From Xanthomonas dyei (GTDB taxonomy: Bacteria; Pseudomonadota; Gammaproteobacteria; Xanthomonadales; Xanthomonadaceae), in NCBI RefSeq assembly GCF_002939865.1, contig NZ_MDEE01000002.1, forward strand, positions 1 to 64,000: a stretch of 64,000 nucleotides of DNA, given 5' to 3'. Shown here in pieces: positions 44,855-54,066 of this stretch; the first letter of the stretch is position 1; the number at the start of each line of letters is the position of its first letter. The notes under the pieces were generated by a model, which saw nothing but the letters and a program-made list of their open reading frames with translations, was not told where the DNA came from and ran no database searches. The translations under genes were made by a program, and so were the position numbers.

Positions 44855-45798
44855 CCATGCAACTTCGCATACTGACGGGAATACACGCCGGCGCACGATT
44901 AGATTTGCAGCCAGGCAGCTATACGTTAGGCGCCGATTCCCAAGCCGAGATCCGGATAGAAGACTGGCCTGGTTGCTCGCTTATCATCGAGGTGGATGCA
45001 GATGGTCAGGCTCATTATCGCAGTGACGCGTTGCCAACGGCTCCGTTTGTTGGGTTGCATCCAGTACGTTTTGGTCCTCTGGTGCTCTGCATCGGCGACG
45101 CTGCGGCCGAGTGGCCGGACGACGTCGCGCTGCTGGAGAGGTTGCTGTCCCCCGTCGCCGCGCCTGACGCGCCTCCGCCACGCAAGTCCAGGCGCACTGC
45201 GATGCGCGCAGTGGTGGGCGCCATGCTAGCGCTGGCCGCCGCAGCGTTGCTGCCGTCCCTGCTGCCGGCGTTTCTCTCCCATGCCGCTCCCACGCCCAGC
45301 CAGGACAACCAGCTCTACCAGGTCGCCTCCGTGCTGAAACGGCTGGGCCTGCGTGAAGCCCGTGTAGAGCAGGTCGGCACGCACGTGCGCGTCGAGGGGC
45401 TGGTGCCGAGCAGCGCAGATGCGGCACGCCTGCGCGCACAGCTGCACCGCTACCAACATGCGGCCACGGTCGATGTGGTGGTGGTGGATGAGGTGCTGGC
45501 CACCTTGCGCGACACCTTGGCCGACCGCGATCTGAGCGTGCGCTACGACGGGCAAGGGGTGTTTTCCATCGCCGGCAGCAGCGACAACGCGGAGCGCGCA
45601 ATCGGCAGGATCGCCGACCTGCGTAGCGATCTGGGCCCGGAGATCCACAAGCTGCATGTGGACATCACCCAGCAGGACCCGTCCGTGAAAACGCCCGCGA
45701 ACTACGATGCCGCGTTGCTCGTCGACGGGCTGCATTACGTGGAGACCCCGGACGGCACCAAGCACCTGACTTACCTGCCGCAGCAAGCGGCGCCATGA
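44851..45798 (+). CDS. hrcD: T3SS inner-ring protein HrcD/HrpD5 (SctD)
   Basis: The outer of the two inner-membrane ring proteins. The 315 residues have a cytoplasmic FHA-like N-terminal domain (LRILTGIHAGARLDLQPGSY), one membrane helix (AVVGAMLALAAAALLPSLLP, about residues 115-140), and periplasmic ring-building domains. Start ATG 44851 overlaps the hpaA stop. Confidence 0.92.
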   Translation: MTMQLRILTGIHAGARLDLQPGSYTLGADSQAEIRIEDWPGCSLIIEVDADGQAHYRSDALPTAPFVGLHPVRFGPLVLCIGDAAAEWPDDVALLERLLSPVAAPDAPPPRKSRRTAMRAVVGAMLALAAAALLPSLLPAFLSHAAPTPSQDNQLYQVASVLKRLGLREARVEQVGTHVRVEGLVPSSADAARLRAQLHRYQHAATVDVVVVDEVLATLRDTLADRDLSVRYDGQGVFSIAGSSDNAERAIGRIADLRSDLGPEIHKLHVDITQQDPSVKTPANYDAALLVDGLHYVETPDGTKHLTYLPQQAAP

Positions 45799-45808
45799 GA
45801 ACCGCACC

Positions 45809-46051
45809 ATGTTCGATGCCATGACCGATACGGTCACCCAGGATATGAACAAGCTCCTGCAGACAAAGGCGCTGGATGTCTCCGGTGAGCGACTACGCGA
45901 CATCGAGGCAGCGCTGCACACGACAGCGCAACAACTGCGTGTGCACTGGTCCGCAGCGAGCGATCAGGCCACGCGCAACGATTTCACCGTCTTGCACGAC
46001 GGCATCAATGCCGCGCGCGAGATCGTCGCGCACATCGCCAGCATGCACTGA
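45809..46051 (+). CDS. hrpD6: T3SS protein HrpD6
   Basis: An 80-residue helical protein (KALDVSGERLRDIEAALHTT) found only in Xanthomonas Hrp2 clusters between hrcD and hrpE. It is reported to affect expression and secretion of other Hrp proteins in rice pathogens. No motif beyond the family likeness. Confidence 0.9.
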   Translation: MFDAMTDTVTQDMNKLLQTKALDVSGERLRDIEAALHTTAQQLRVHWSAASDQATRNDFTVLHDGINAAREIVAHIASMH

Positions 46052-46136
46052 TCATCGAGTTCCTTGGCCACGTTGGTCAAGCAAAACGCGCCGACAAGCG
46101 CTCCATGTTACTTCTCTTCAGCTAAGGAGTATTTGT

Positions 46137-46409
46137 ATGTCACTTTTACAATCGATAGGGCCGCGATTGGGCCAGGGCGGGGATCTGCTTGGATCAGACC
46201 TTTCAAGCAGATTTGACAATCACACTGCCACTCAGACCTCGGACAATCAGATGGATAGTCTGATGGGTGGCATTGGCAAATCAGCCGCAGCACAGGAGCG
46301 CATGAACAACTACCTGACTGCGAAGAAGAACGAACTCGACTTCAACGTGGCGCTCAACAAATTCATCGGCAAGGCAGGCGACAACGCGAAGCAGCTGGTT
46401 GGCCAGTAA
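46137..46409 (+). CDS. hrpE: Hrp pilus subunit HrpE
   Basis: The major pilin of the extracellular Hrp pilus. The 90 residues have a Gly/Ser-rich, unstructured N-terminal part exposed on the pilus and a conserved helical C-terminus (LDFNVALNKFIGKAGDNAKQ) for packing. A strong AAGGAG (46124-46129) lies 7 nt before the ATG, fitting high expression. No PIP box was found in the 85 bp before it, so it is probably read from the hrcQ operon. The C-terminal 54 residues are repeated in the gene at 48653. Confidence 0.93.
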   Translation: MSLLQSIGPRLGQGGDLLGSDLSSRFDNHTATQTSDNQMDSLMGGIGKSAAAQERMNNYLTAKKNELDFNVALNKFIGKAGDNAKQLVGQ

Positions 46410-46463
46410 TAGGCCCTGACATGCGCAGGGCCGGTGCATGGCCCTGCGCATGTCGTACGACAG

Positions 46464-46946
46464 ATGAGCAGCACCCGATTCGAAGGGATCGTTCACCAGA
46501 TGTGCGAAGCACTGGACCTGCCGGATGTGCAGGCGGTGCTGAGCAGTCGTATGCTCTGGGTAGAAGGGTTTGAAGTCTATCTGCACACGCCTGCCGCGCC
46601 GGCCGACGATGACGCACAGCAAGTACCGGAAGAAGAAGCATTGTACCTGCGCATCTCCTACGGCCTTGCTCCTGCGGGACGGACCTTGACGGTCTTCAGG
46701 CTGTTGCTGGAAGCCAATTTATCGGTGTACGCACAGGACCAGGCGCAACTGGGATTGAACGACGCCGGCGTGATCGTTCTGGTGGTGCGGGTTCCCCTGG
46801 ACGACGATGTCGACGGTGCATGGATCTGCGATCTGCTTGCCCACTATGCCGAGCATGGCCGGTATTGGAACAACAACATCTTCATTGCACACGACGAAAT
46901 GTTCGAAGGAATCGCGACGGGAAATTATCTTTGGCTACGTGCGTGA
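46464..46946 (+). CDS. hpaB: general type III chaperone HpaB
   Basis: A small acidic cytoplasmic chaperone that escorts many effectors to HrcN. The 160 residues are rich in Asp/Glu/Leu with the class IB-like alternating pattern (LLEANLSVYAQDQAQLGLND). It follows hrpE by about 55 bp. A broken second copy lies at 49365-49709. Confidence 0.93.
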   Translation: MSSTRFEGIVHQMCEALDLPDVQAVLSSRMLWVEGFEVYLHTPAAPADDDAQQVPEEEALYLRISYGLAPAGRTLTVFRLLLEANLSVYAQDQAQLGLNDAGVIVLVVRVPLDDDVDGAWICDLLAHYAEHGRYWNNNIFIAHDEMFEGIATGNYLWLRA

Positions 46947-47111
46947 GGTGATCGGCCTTGCATGCATGCCGACTCAGAGAAATGCACTACTGCGCAGTAC
47001 GGTGTTGAAGCCTTGCGCATCCGTTGCGCGATAGTACATCGCAACGAATGCGCCGTGATTGCCCATCGCAGTTTTTCGTCCGCCATTCATCTCTCGCAAG
47101 GACACTTGCCA

Positions 47112-48218
47112 ATGAGTCTCGCCATCCCCTCACATACCACTGCAAGCTTACAACCGTCCTCATTCTCCCTGTCGCAACAGCAGGTCTTGACCGCGGTCAT
47201 CATGAGCATGCTGGCGTACTGCATGCAACGCATGTTCATGGACATGATGCAGCCACAGGATCAGCCGTCCAATGACGCTCAGCCACAGGGCAACCCCACT
47301 CCAACACCATCGATGCCGCCATCGAATCCGCCCTCTTCGACCAATGCCGGCGGACAACAACACGGCAGCGGTACTGGCAATGGCAGCGGCGGCAATAACA
47401 CAGGCAACGGCGGCACCTCCGGCACGGGAGTGGGCAACGGTGCATCGCCCACCACAAAGCCGAGTCAACCGGGGACCTCGCCTACCGACGGCCAGCCGGT
47501 GACGCCCGGGCCAACCGGCCCGCAGGCGCCACTTCCTCCCGGCAAGGTCGTCACTGCGCCAGCCGGCGTGCAGAACGACACCATCGTAGTGCACAAGGGC
47601 GAGGTATTCGACGGCAAGGGCCAGACGTACATCGGTGGGCCCTGCATGGGCAAGGGTAATCAAGACGAGCACCAGAAGCCGCAGTTCATCGTCGAAGACG
47701 GTGGCAGCCTGTGCAATGTCCGCATGAAAGGCGGTGGCGACGGCGTGCATTTCTTGGGCAGCGGCAAGATGGTCAATTGCGTCAACGAAGATGTCAGCGA
47801 AGATGCGGTCACCATCGATGGGCAGGGCAACCGTGCGCATGATGCGGGCATCGCCGGTTGCAGCCCGGAGGTCAACGGACGTCCGAAGGTCGAAATCATC
47901 AATTGCACGCTCAACAATGCCGCCGACAAGGTCGTGCAGGACAACGGCGCTGCCGACGTGGTGATGTCGGGCGACACCGTCAACGGCGCCGGCAAGGTGT
48001 TCCGTACCAATGGTGGGCATACCGATATCGACTCGCATCTTCAGGTCGAGAATTGCGAGTTCAATCAGGTCAAGGAGGCGGTGTTCCGTACCGACGCGCC
48101 CGGCGCGACGGTGACGCTGGCAAACCTGAAGACCGATGCGCCCGACGAGGTGATTGCCCCCAACGCGTCCCAGGCCATCGGAGCGACACGTATTGGCCAT
48201 AAGGCCTACAGCGGCTGA
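47112..48218 (+). CDS. hrpW: harpin with pectate-lyase domain, HrpW
   Basis: A T3SS-secreted two-domain helper. The 368 residues have a harpin-like N-terminal part (VLTAVIMSMLAYCMQRMFMD), a Gly/Asn/Ser/Pro-rich linker (residues 55-145), and a C-terminal class III pectate-lyase-like beta-helix (VVHKGEVFDGKGQTYIG, ENCEFNQVKEAVFRTDAPGA). It probably acts in the plant cell wall. ATG 47112 was chosen because the domain starts there. No PIP box was found before it, so it may share the hpaB transcript. Confidence 0.93.
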   Translation: MSLAIPSHTTASLQPSSFSLSQQQVLTAVIMSMLAYCMQRMFMDMMQPQDQPSNDAQPQGNPTPTPSMPPSNPPSSTNAGGQQHGSGTGNGSGGNNTGNGGTSGTGVGNGASPTTKPSQPGTSPTDGQPVTPGPTGPQAPLPPGKVVTAPAGVQNDTIVVHKGEVFDGKGQTYIGGPCMGKGNQDEHQKPQFIVEDGGSLCNVRMKGGGDGVHFLGSGKMVNCVNEDVSEDAVTIDGQGNRAHDAGIAGCSPEVNGRPKVEIINCTLNNAADKVVQDNGAADVVMSGDTVNGAGKVFRTNGGHTDIDSHLQVENCEFNQVKEAVFRTDAPGATVTLANLKTDAPDEVIAPNASQAIGATRIGHKAYSG

Positions 48219-48652
48219 CGCCGGCGTTACCCGCGCTGCGCGTCGTTTGCCCGGCGGATGCTGTGTTTGATTGCAGCATCCGCCGACTGGCTTGTGCCGT
48301 GCGCCGTAACCCAACAAATGTTCGCTAGCCCGCTTTTCGCTAGCCTGTTCGCAGTCCTGCCAAAAAGTGCACCCAGGTCGGGAGTCGACAGGGACTGGGG
48401 ACAAAACCCAAGCAAGCCAACGTGCTGTGAGCAAAGAATTTTCACGGCCTGCTTCCGGCCGGCGAGTTCGCTTCAATTCCTTCCGGCCAGCAGATCGCGG
48501 TATCACTATATTGCTTCGGATGAATGTCGAAATCTTCCAGATCCGCATCATCACTAGCGGTAAGCGGGTGGAAAGTAAGCGGGTGGGGTGGATAACCTCT
48601 CCTTTTTTTTACGCTGGCCACACTGCGTATTTTGGACGACAGGTGAATAGAC
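48219..48652. other. gap between hrpW and the HrpE-like gene
   Basis: No gene is recognised. Three TTCGC pentamers lie at about 48313-48354, but their spacings (10 and 7 nt) do not form a PIP box. A TTCGG-N15-TTCCA at 48515-48539 is too weak to call. The unit AAGCGGGTGG is repeated at about 48563-48587. Confidence 0.5.
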
Positions 48653-49309
48653 ATGAGAATTCCCCTCTCCGAATTATCCGGCCCGACGCAACCTGCCGCG
48701 TCTGAATCAGGTGACATACATGACAGAGGCCAGTCATCTGAACCTTCCACTGCGCCCAGCTTTGCAAGCATGGCCATGCCGCAATCGCCGGAGCTATCAG
48801 GGCTGAGGGCATCCTTGGGGGCGCGTCCCGGCAGGCCTCGGAACAGGGGCGGCGATCCATCCGTTGGAGACCACGAGATCCTGCAAAGAGGCGGAGATTC
48901 ATTTTTCGATCGGTATGAGATGGTGCAACCAGACGGAGACCCATCTCTGAAGCATCAGCCGTTGCGGATGGGCGAATATCCAACTGTGGAGCAATATCAG
49001 ACCTCGTCAATGGGCGAATTTCCATTCGTGGAGCAAGATGAGACGCTGCGAATTGGAGAATACCCCTCTGTGGAGCAACATGCGCTGCAGCAGATCAACG
49101 ACCATGGGCGATTTCCCGGTGCCGCTGCAACGCATGTGGCACACCAGCAGCTCGATTCGTTGCTCGGCGATCTCGGCACCTCCGATGCGGATCAGAAGCG
49201 CATGAACAACAGGATCACCATGCTCAAGAACGACCTCGATTTCAACGTATCGCTCAACAAGTTCATCGGCAAGGCCGGCGACAACGCAAAATGCCTGGTC
49301 GGTCAGTAA
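48653..49309 (+). CDS. chimeric HrpE-like protein with six 14-residue N-terminal repeats
   Basis: A 218-residue protein. Residues 1-65 are Ser/Pro-rich and secretion-signal-like. Residues 66-148 are six head-to-tail units of 13-14 residues (for example GEYPTVEQYQTSSM, GEFPFVEQDETLRI, GEYPSVEQHALQQI). Residues about 163-218 match the pilin HrpE C-terminus closely (LDFNVSLNKFIGKAGDNAKC against LDFNVALNKFIGKAGDNAKQ). The gene arose from duplication of the hrpE-hpaB segment with capture of a new 5' part. The HrpE packing helix suggests it could enter or cap the pilus and expose the repeats; that is inference. I know of no named counterpart. Confidence 0.8.
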   Translation: MRIPLSELSGPTQPAASESGDIHDRGQSSEPSTAPSFASMAMPQSPELSGLRASLGARPGRPRNRGGDPSVGDHEILQRGGDSFFDRYEMVQPDGDPSLKHQPLRMGEYPTVEQYQTSSMGEFPFVEQDETLRIGEYPSVEQHALQQINDHGRFPGAAATHVAHQQLDSLLGDLGTSDADQKRMNNRITMLKNDLDFNVSLNKFIGKAGDNAKCLVGQ

Positions 49310-49364
49310 CGGCCTTTGACATGACGCAGGGTAAGTCCATCGCCCTGCGCGTGTTGCACGGCAG

Positions 49365-49709
49365 ATAAGCAACACCCGATCCGAAATGATCGCCCGGCAG
49401 ATGTGCGAATCATTGAACCTACCGGGTGCGCAGGCGGTGCTCAGCTGAGCCGTGCTGGGTGAAGCCTATCTGCTCGTGCCCCAAGCCCAGACCGGCCGCG
49501 ACGCACCGCAGGCGCTGGAAGAAGACACAATCCACCTGCGCATCTGCTACGACGTTGCTGCTACCGGACCGAGCTTGATGGTTCTTCGGCTGTTGCGCGA
49601 GCCCAATCTGTCGGTGTACGCGCAGGACCAGGCGCAACTCGGATTGGACGATGCGGTGGTCATCATGCTGATCGTGCGCGTTCCTTTGCACGATGACATC
49701 GACCTGTAA
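49365..49709 (+). pseudogene. second copy of hpaB, inactivated
   Basis: It follows the HrpE-like gene just as hpaB follows hrpE. The start codon is ATA instead of ATG (49365). The frame reads SNTRSEMIARQMCESLNLPG, parallel to HpaB, then meets TGA at 49446. A deletion follows, and the other frame resumes HpaB-like sequence (REPNLSVYAQDQAQLGLDDA) to a stop at 49707-49709, where HpaB continues for about 40 more residues. Confidence 0.85.
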
Positions 49710-49851
49710 CGCGCGACCACGCAAACACATCACCGGCTGCAGCGGGCGCCTGGCGCGCACGGGGAGCGCCAGCAAACGACAGACGCAGCGGCGTCTGCGT
49801 CTGTCGTTGCGGCGCGCCATGCGCCAGTCGATCAACTACCAGCCCCATCGC

Positions 49852-51846
49852 TCACGGCCGGCCGCTTTCCCATTGGCGAAGTTCCTCGCTCTCGTGCAAT
49901 GCGCGCCTGAGCGTCTTTAACTCGGTCTCCAGTGTGCGGGTCAGGTCGTTGCGCGGCACGCCGCCGAGCATCGCCGCCTGCCCGGCGTGCAGGTGATCGA
50001 GTACGGTGTCGATGGTCGCCGTCGAGATGGACTGCGTCTGGATCTCCGTGCGCAATATCTCCAAGGCGTCACGCAACACGCTCTGGGCCAGCGGTCCTGA
50101 TGCAAGCGCAAGCTGCTCCCCTTCCTCCATGGCGCGCGTAATTGCTGCCGGTGTCGGCCCTGAAAACATCGTGATCGCTTCATCAATGGGTTCGGCCAGC
50201 GCCTGAAGCGTGCGTGCGATGGTGCGTTGATACCTGGTTGCTGCGACGGCACGTTCCTGATCCAGTCGTGTCGCCTGGGTGGTGTTGGCACCGTTCTTGG
50301 CCTTCAGCGCATTCCAGACCGTATCGTTGAACAGGGTCTGCGCCGCCTGTTGCAAGACCGTTGCGTCGGAGTTGGCGGCTTCGCCGGCAACCGCCCCGCT
50401 TTCGTTTCCACCACGCAAGGGTGCAGCGATCAGGCGGCTGGCGCCAAGCGAGGCGATATTGCCCATCACGTTACTGAGCATATGGCGGCTCAACAGATCG
50501 CGTACCGCAGTGGTCATCGCGTTCGTGGTGCTCAAGGCCTGTTTGGCCAACGCCAGGCCTTCCACTGCGGTCTCCAGCAAATAGTTGGGGAAACGCACGG
50601 CGCTGGACCATTGCGCAGGCCGACGCTCGTTGTCCGGCAATGCCAGCGCAAACAGGTTCAACCGCTGCTGTCCGCCAAGCAAGTCGGGCACGCTCATCTG
50701 CCCGGTACGCGCAACGGCCTTGCCGGTTTCGAGCATCGCCTTCTGCACGACCCCGGCCCCGCCAACGGCAAGCATGCTCAACCCCAGTTGGCCGGCCGGG
50801 GTGCGTGTGCCCGGGTCGTCGGAGGTCCGTCGCGCTGCATTGAATCCGGCGTTGATCGTGGGCTTGAGCAACAAGGTGTCCAGGGACTTGTCGTCCAGGG
50901 TCGATTGCCATTGGGTGACGCCGGCACGCAGGTCGTAGGTGTGCGCCTTGAGCTCGGGGAGCGTTGCGGTGTTGCCCTCGCCGGGGCGCGTGAACCGCTT
51001 GCCTTCGGCGGTGATTTCCAGCAAGACCGGCGGCGGATCGGGCACCAGGATCTTGGGATCGATTGCCTGGAAACGCGGCAAGTTGGCGACGCGTGCGCGC
51101 CGATCCATTGCCTGGATCAGTAGCGTATCGCTGGTGTAGGACGCCAGACCCGCCACCGCACCGGAAAGGGTCGCATTGCTCAGCGTCTCCGATCCAGGCG
51201 CACGCGTGCCGTCATAGACCGCGCCTGCCGCGAGACCGACCGGGCTGCGCATCGCGCCCACGATGAAGGCCTTGAGGCATTCGTAAGCGATCGGCAGCGA
51301 TGCCTCTGCGCCTGCCGCCTTCATATCGCCGACGACCTGGTAGCCGCTATCCGGGCCGAACGCAGCGACGCGTTCCTGCACGCGTGCATCAGCCCATTCA
51401 AGATATGCGGCCTCCAGGGTTTCCTGCTCCTGGGAGGGATCTGCAAACGGCAGCGCACCCAGGCGCATACGTATCTGTGCCTTTACACGGTCGACCGCCA
51501 GTGTGCTGCGCTCGGCGTAGGTCGCATCGGCAGCGGACGTGACCGATGACGCGTCGTCGAGCGAGGCCAGCGTCATGCGAGCGCTATAGAACGTGGCATC
51601 AGAGATGTCCGAGCGCTGTGACGCGTCAAGGGACGTCTCGGTGCGGATTGTGTCGGCCGGCGTGCGACGGGAAAGCGCAGCGCGACGGCCGCGTAGCCCA
51701 GCGCCTGGCGAGGACAGGCCTTCCAGCGGCCCCGATGGCAACCGTGCCTGTTGCGATACGGTGGGTTCTTCTACGTGCTGTTGATGTGCGTGAGCGGCAG
51801 ACGCCTGGCGGACATCTGAAGCGGTGCTATCGCGCGTGAGCTTCAT
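49852..51846 (-). CDS. xopF1: XopF1-family type III effector
   Basis: A 664-residue large effector encoded within the hrp region on the opposite strand to hpaB. The start is ATG 51846, overlapping the stop of its upstream partner (ATGA). The N-terminal 90 residues are Ser/Thr/Ala/Gln-rich. The centre has several hydrophobic helices (for example IAYECLKAFIVGAMRSPVGL). The assignment rests on length, position between hpaB and hrpF, and linkage to a small chaperone, as for XopF1/Hpa4; XopF2 is closely related and cannot be excluded. Confidence 0.72.
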   Translation of the reverse strand: MKLTRDSTASDVRQASAAHAHQQHVEEPTVSQQARLPSGPLEGLSSPGAGLRGRRAALSRRTPADTIRTETSLDASQRSDISDATFYSARMTLASLDDASSVTSAADATYAERSTLAVDRVKAQIRMRLGALPFADPSQEQETLEAAYLEWADARVQERVAAFGPDSGYQVVGDMKAAGAEASLPIAYECLKAFIVGAMRSPVGLAAGAVYDGTRAPGSETLSNATLSGAVAGLASYTSDTLLIQAMDRRARVANLPRFQAIDPKILVPDPPPVLLEITAEGKRFTRPGEGNTATLPELKAHTYDLRAGVTQWQSTLDDKSLDTLLLKPTINAGFNAARRTSDDPGTRTPAGQLGLSMLAVGGAGVVQKAMLETGKAVARTGQMSVPDLLGGQQRLNLFALALPDNERRPAQWSSAVRFPNYLLETAVEGLALAKQALSTTNAMTTAVRDLLSRHMLSNVMGNIASLGASRLIAAPLRGGNESGAVAGEAANSDATVLQQAAQTLFNDTVWNALKAKNGANTTQATRLDQERAVAATRYQRTIARTLQALAEPIDEAITMFSGPTPAAITRAMEEGEQLALASGPLAQSVLRDALEILRTEIQTQSISTATIDTVLDHLHAGQAAMLGGVPRNDLTRTLETELKTLRRALHESEELRQWESGRP

Positions 51847-52289
51847 GAGGCCACCTCGGCCGCACTGCCGGTCTGTGACACCAGTGCGTCCAGCACCACG
51901 CGGGCGACCACTTGCCCGCGGTCCAGCGCGGCGGCCACAGCGTCGGGCGTGCGCTCGAGCAGCAACGGACAGACACATAGCAGACCAAGATCGGAGAGCG
52001 TGAGCCGCCAGCCGTAGTGCGTCAGCAGTTGTTCCTGCAGCGCCAACAGGGTTACCACCTCATCGCGATCGAGTTCGCGTGCGGCCAGTGGCAGGATCAC
52101 TTCCGGAAAGGCCGTCAGCTCGCCCTGCTGCATCTGCGTATGAACGCGGCACAGCATGCCTGCGGGCCCAAGGATGGTTTCGCCTTCACCGAGTCGCTGC
52201 GCAAGCTCGCCGGGCAATCCGAGATGGGCGCCAAGACCGATGAAGAACGCGGTGTTCGCGCTGTGGTGACTGTCTGATTCCAACGTCAT
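51843..52289 (-). CDS. type III chaperone-like protein encoded with XopF1 (Hpa3/HpaI type)
   Basis: A 148-residue protein with the size, acidic-Leu pattern and position of a dedicated T3SS chaperone (LPLAARELDRDEVVTLLALQ). It overlaps the xopF1 start by 4 bp, so the two are translated together. ATG 52289 is chosen; the upstream extension of the frame covers the promoter. A PIP box lies about 95 bp upstream. Confidence 0.75.
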   Translation of the reverse strand: MTLESDSHHSANTAFFIGLGAHLGLPGELAQRLGEGETILGPAGMLCRVHTQMQQGELTAFPEVILPLAARELDRDEVVTLLALQEQLLTHYGWRLTLSDLGLLCVCPLLLERTPDAVAAALDRGQVVARVVLDALVSQTGSAAEVAS

Positions 52290-52345
52290 CTGAAAAACTC
52301 CGGTAGAAAATGGACTGCGTTGCCAATGCGTCACTTCATTAGCAA

Positions 52346-52409
52346 ACAGTGTCTTTCTCCGGATACACACCCGAGCAAGGTGCTGCGAACCAATCGCGCC
52401 GCACACGAA
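52346..52409 (-). promoter_or_regulatory. chaperone-xopF1 promoter: PIP box and -10 box
   Basis: Leftward TTCGT-N15-TTCGC (52409 to 52385), then 33 nt to CACTGT (52351 to 52346), a YANNNT match one base beyond the usual spacing. Confidence 0.75.
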
Positions 52410-52869
52410 GTTGGCCCGCTGGAAAGAGCGCAACCGAGACCTGTGTCCTACCTCCTGCACCTAGACGCCAACGTAAATGGTTGGCCCGAGAAGCAGTCGT
52501 AACAGAATGTGGGTGCCAGTGGTCTGCATGGGCCAGCAGGTCAACGACAGTCAGTTAATCCAGGCTTCCGATCTTGGGCCGAAGTATGAGGCGCGTGCTG
52601 GCCGGGCTGGTGCGCAGTAGTAGTAGCCAGTGTCCGGGTGACCTGTATCGAAAACGGCAGGCAATTTTGTGGCAAGGCGACCGTCGCTTGGGCGCAGGCG
52701 TCGCTCCTTCCGCTAGTGCATTAACCAATCGCCTACCCTGGCAGAGTGCCAAAATGCCGTCTGCTCCATTTATTATTTTCTATCGTTCTGGCGCTTTGAT
52801 GATGCGCATCTTTTCGCGGGGTGGCCAGGCGCTCCTCGCACATCTACGCCACACGGTGAGCAGGCGCAG

Positions 52870-53272
52870 ATGCATGCACCGCAGACGCCGCCGCAACGAT
52901 CGATTGCCACGCACACCCACGCTGGACCAATCCACGCGGCACGTGCTCAGGCATCGTCCCGCCCGGTCACCGCGCCCGACGCCACCTTCCGCATCACCGT
53001 TGAACGCCGCGACGCCATCGATAAGCAAATCTGAGGCGACGGCGCCAGCTTCGAACATGCGGGATGGCTTCGAGACTGCCATGAATCTACCGCAGGAAGA
53101 GACTGCAAGACCGCTGCAGAATATTATCAAGCGTCTTGTCGGTGGAGAGCCAGTGGTTAAGGTGGTATATGAAGCCGTCCAAGGCGATATACGGCATGAC
53201 GCAAAGGCATTCATCGACACGCCAAGGCTTTTGGTTGAGAAATATCCGACGTCGGGAGACAGCCAAAATTAG
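52870..53272 (+). pseudogene. frameshifted unknown gene between xopF1 and hrpF
   Basis: One frame starts MHAPQTPPQRSIATHTHAGP and runs to TGA at 53032 (ending ERRDAIDKQI). The next frame continues with protein-like sequence (FETAMNLPQEETARPLQNII, then GGEPVVKVVYEAVQGD) to a stop at 53270-53272. A single shift near 53030 would join them into about 130 residues. The Thr/Pro/Ala/His-rich start is like a type III signal. I do not recognise the family, and the second frame could be a gene of its own. Confidence 0.4.
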
Positions 53273-53290
53273 CGGAAGGGTCGATAATTA

Positions 53291-53433
53291 AGAGCGGCTA
53301 ACAAAACGTAGCGAGCAGTCGTCAGGTGGGTGTGGACGGCGCGGAGGAACCGGAGTGTACGGGTGGTACATGCCGATTCCGAGCACCGGCCGCGCCCGCC
53401 TGGCGGCTGCACAGTAGTTTTGTTAGCGGCTCT
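53291..53433. mobile_element. MITE-like palindromic element, copy 3 (best preserved)
   Basis: Ends are AGAGCGGCTAACAAAAC and GTTTTGTTAGCGGCTCT, 17-bp inverted repeats with one mismatch. The 143-bp body includes GAGCAGTCGTCAGGTGGGTG and GCGCCCGCCTGGCGGC, themselves partly complementary. No open frame for a transposase. Confidence 0.75.
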
Positions 53434-53480
53434 AAGTGTCTTCCATCATTGCATGGAGGGATTGCTACGCGAGCGTGCCA

Positions 53481-53595
53481 GGAGCGGCTAAAAAACCTGG
53501 CGAGCAGTCGTCAGGTGGGTATGGACGGGGCGCTCAGAACCCGAGCAAGGGCCGCGCCCGCCTGACGCAGAACGCAGTCCTGTTGTGCGCCGCTT
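53481..53595. mobile_element. MITE-like palindromic element, copy 4 (degenerate)
   Basis: Starts GGAGCGGCTAAAAAACCTGG and ends TGTTGTGCGCCGCTT. It keeps the internal GAGCAGTCGTCAGGTGGGTA and GCCGCGCCCGCCTGACG. It lies 47 bp after copy 3 in the same orientation. Confidence 0.6.
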
Positions 53596-54066
53596 CACCC
53601 GGGAATGGGAGAGGATGCCAACCGCAGCAGCTTCGTGGCGCTGGGGGGCGACACCTGTCTCTGGAGTGCGGTCGACTGCCGGCATAAAGACAGCCGCACG
53701 ACGCCGAAGTCTCAAAAGTCGACCATAAACTCACCGAACGGGCGCCGCTAATATCGCGATTACGCGCGCAAAACGACGCCACTGTTCCAGACCAGTCATT
53801 CACAACGACCTGGCGACGTGACTAGCGTTGCCCTACAGCAGCAGACAAGCCGACTGCGCTCACCGCCAGGCGGGCGCAGCCGATGCTCGGCGGGGCATGT
53901 ACCGCAGGTTCCGAATGCGCCGTACATACCTCCGATGACAACTACTTGCCACGTTCTGTGAGTCGTGCCAAAGGTGGAAAAGTTCTCTGGCAACACCTAC
54001 TTGGCGAATCGAACGATCCTCGCGATTGTAAGTTACTGGCGCACCGTCATCGTCCGAGAGCGACCA
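53596..54066. other. non-coding stretch between repeat elements and hrpF
   Basis: No gene, promoter or clear repeat is recognised. Short frames on both strands lack ribosome sites and protein character. Confidence 0.5.

Noticed and set aside
48313-48354. cluster of three TTCGC pentamers
   Set aside because: Spacings of 10 and 7 nt do not match the 15-nt PIP spacer.
48515-48539. TTCGG-N15-TTCCA resembling a PIP box before the chimeric HrpE-like gene
   Set aside because: The second half breaks the TTCGB rule and no YANNNT box lies at 30-32 nt.
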